This document shows positions 63,684-64,000 of a DNA stretch of 64,000 nt, piece by piece; the stretch's first letter is position 1; the number at the start of each line of letters is the position of its first letter. The stretch is taken from NCBI GenBank assembly GCA_900537185.1, contig LS999829.1, positions 62,275 through 126,274 on the forward strand, read 5' to 3'. This DNA comes from Cytophagales bacterium Alg240-R148. Its GTDB lineage: Bacteria > Bacteroidota > Bacteroidia > Cytophagales > Cyclobacteriaceae. The translations under genes and the position numbers were made by a program. The notes below the pieces were generated by a model. That model saw nothing but the letters and a program-made list of their open reading frames with translations, made no database searches and had not been told where the DNA came from.

Positions 63684-64000
63684 TGAGACGCCTTTCCTTT
63701 ATTTTAACTATCTGTTGCTTGGTGGCAATTCAAGTCCAAGCACAATACAACTACCCTGTTGCCTATATACCGGATGCTTTAAAAACAAACGCCAATGTGG
63801 TGGTTAGAGAAAGTACGACTCTGATCGATATTGATCCAACTTTTTCCGTTCGTGAGCATTATAAAATAGTTTATACCATTTTAAATTCTAATGGAGACGA
63901 CGATGCTCTGATCTATATTCCATACGATGAAGATAGAAAAGTAAAAAACGTAAAGGCCAATGTATACGATGCCAGGGGTTTGAAACTAGAAAATATCGGC
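63683..64000 (+). CDS. Second DUF3857 protein (5' part only)
   Basis: The frame runs from ATG 63683 off the right edge; 106 codons are seen. It starts inside TAATG, sharing one base with the previous stop. A signal peptide (MRRLSFILTICCLVAIQVQAQ) precedes VVRESTTLIDIDPTFSVREH and YDEDRKVKNVKANVYDARG, the usual first strands of DUF3857 proteins. The rest, including any transglutaminase site, is outside the window. Confidence 0.82.
   Translation, partial: MRRLSFILTICCLVAIQVQAQYNYPVAYIPDALKTNANVVVRESTTLIDIDPTFSVREHYKIVYTILNSNGDDDALIYIPYDEDRKVKNVKANVYDARGLKLENIG

Overview
The window is a piece of a Bacteroidota chromosome, most like a Cytophagales or Saprospirales relative. The evidence is AT-rich DNA, many SusE-like/PKD/LRR surface proteins and lipoproteins, a type IX secretion sorting tail on one large protein, TAnnTTTG-type promoter elements, TonB, ECF-sigma and TonB-receptor genes, and almost no Shine-Dalgarno sites. 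Housekeeping genes (prfA, radA, an ABC-F ATPase) point to the chromosome rather than a plasmid. I see no rRNA, tRNA, CRISPR array, insertion sequence or integrase.

Region 1 (1-21,790, all minus strand) is the most unusual part. It is an apparently single nine-gene transcription unit read leftwards from a good promoter at about 21,760-21,790. In order it encodes a tail-fibre-like adhesin, a coiled-coil lipoprotein with a C-terminal barrel-like domain, a secreted protein, a small OmpH/Skp-like protein, a lipoprotein, a 1651-residue SpvB/RHS-like shell protein, a 1436-residue LRR-Ig-PKD-jelly-roll protein, a LolA-like secreted protein, and a giant LRR-Ig protein that runs off the left edge. The giant gene is a tandem array of about 1362-bp modules. 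Their Ig-like and LRR-cap parts are nearly identical in DNA, while the LRR parts have diverged. No function is known to me for this set; it looks like a self-contained surface-display or adhesion locus.

Region 2 (22,300-30,500) holds a BNR-propeller lipoprotein, a small outer-membrane barrel, a lipoprotein, a TonB-dependent receptor, a HAMP-GAF sensor without an output domain, and a Crp/Fnr regulator. Region 3 (30,570-35,800) combines two DinB-fold proteins, one of them exported, with a multi-PAS histidine kinase and a second membrane kinase.

Region 4 (35,900-45,000) contains the prfA - beta-helix lipoprotein - yjbQ operon, an NHL/SMP-30-like propeller, an ECF sigma - small membrane protein - TonB group with a striking hairpin, a divergent XRE-regulated pair of small unknown genes with palindromic operators, and a TPR membrane protein lacking an output domain. 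Region 5 (45,100-54,950) has a DMT exporter with an ABC-F protein, then the conserved RDD / SpoIIM / DUF4129 / DUF4350 / MoxR / DUF58 membrane cluster followed by two more membrane proteins. Region 6 (55,080-64,000) has an ArnT-like glycosyltransferase, a lipoprotein, a T9SS-exported sortilin/BNR protein, radA, and two DUF3857 transglutaminase-fold proteins, the last cut by the right edge.
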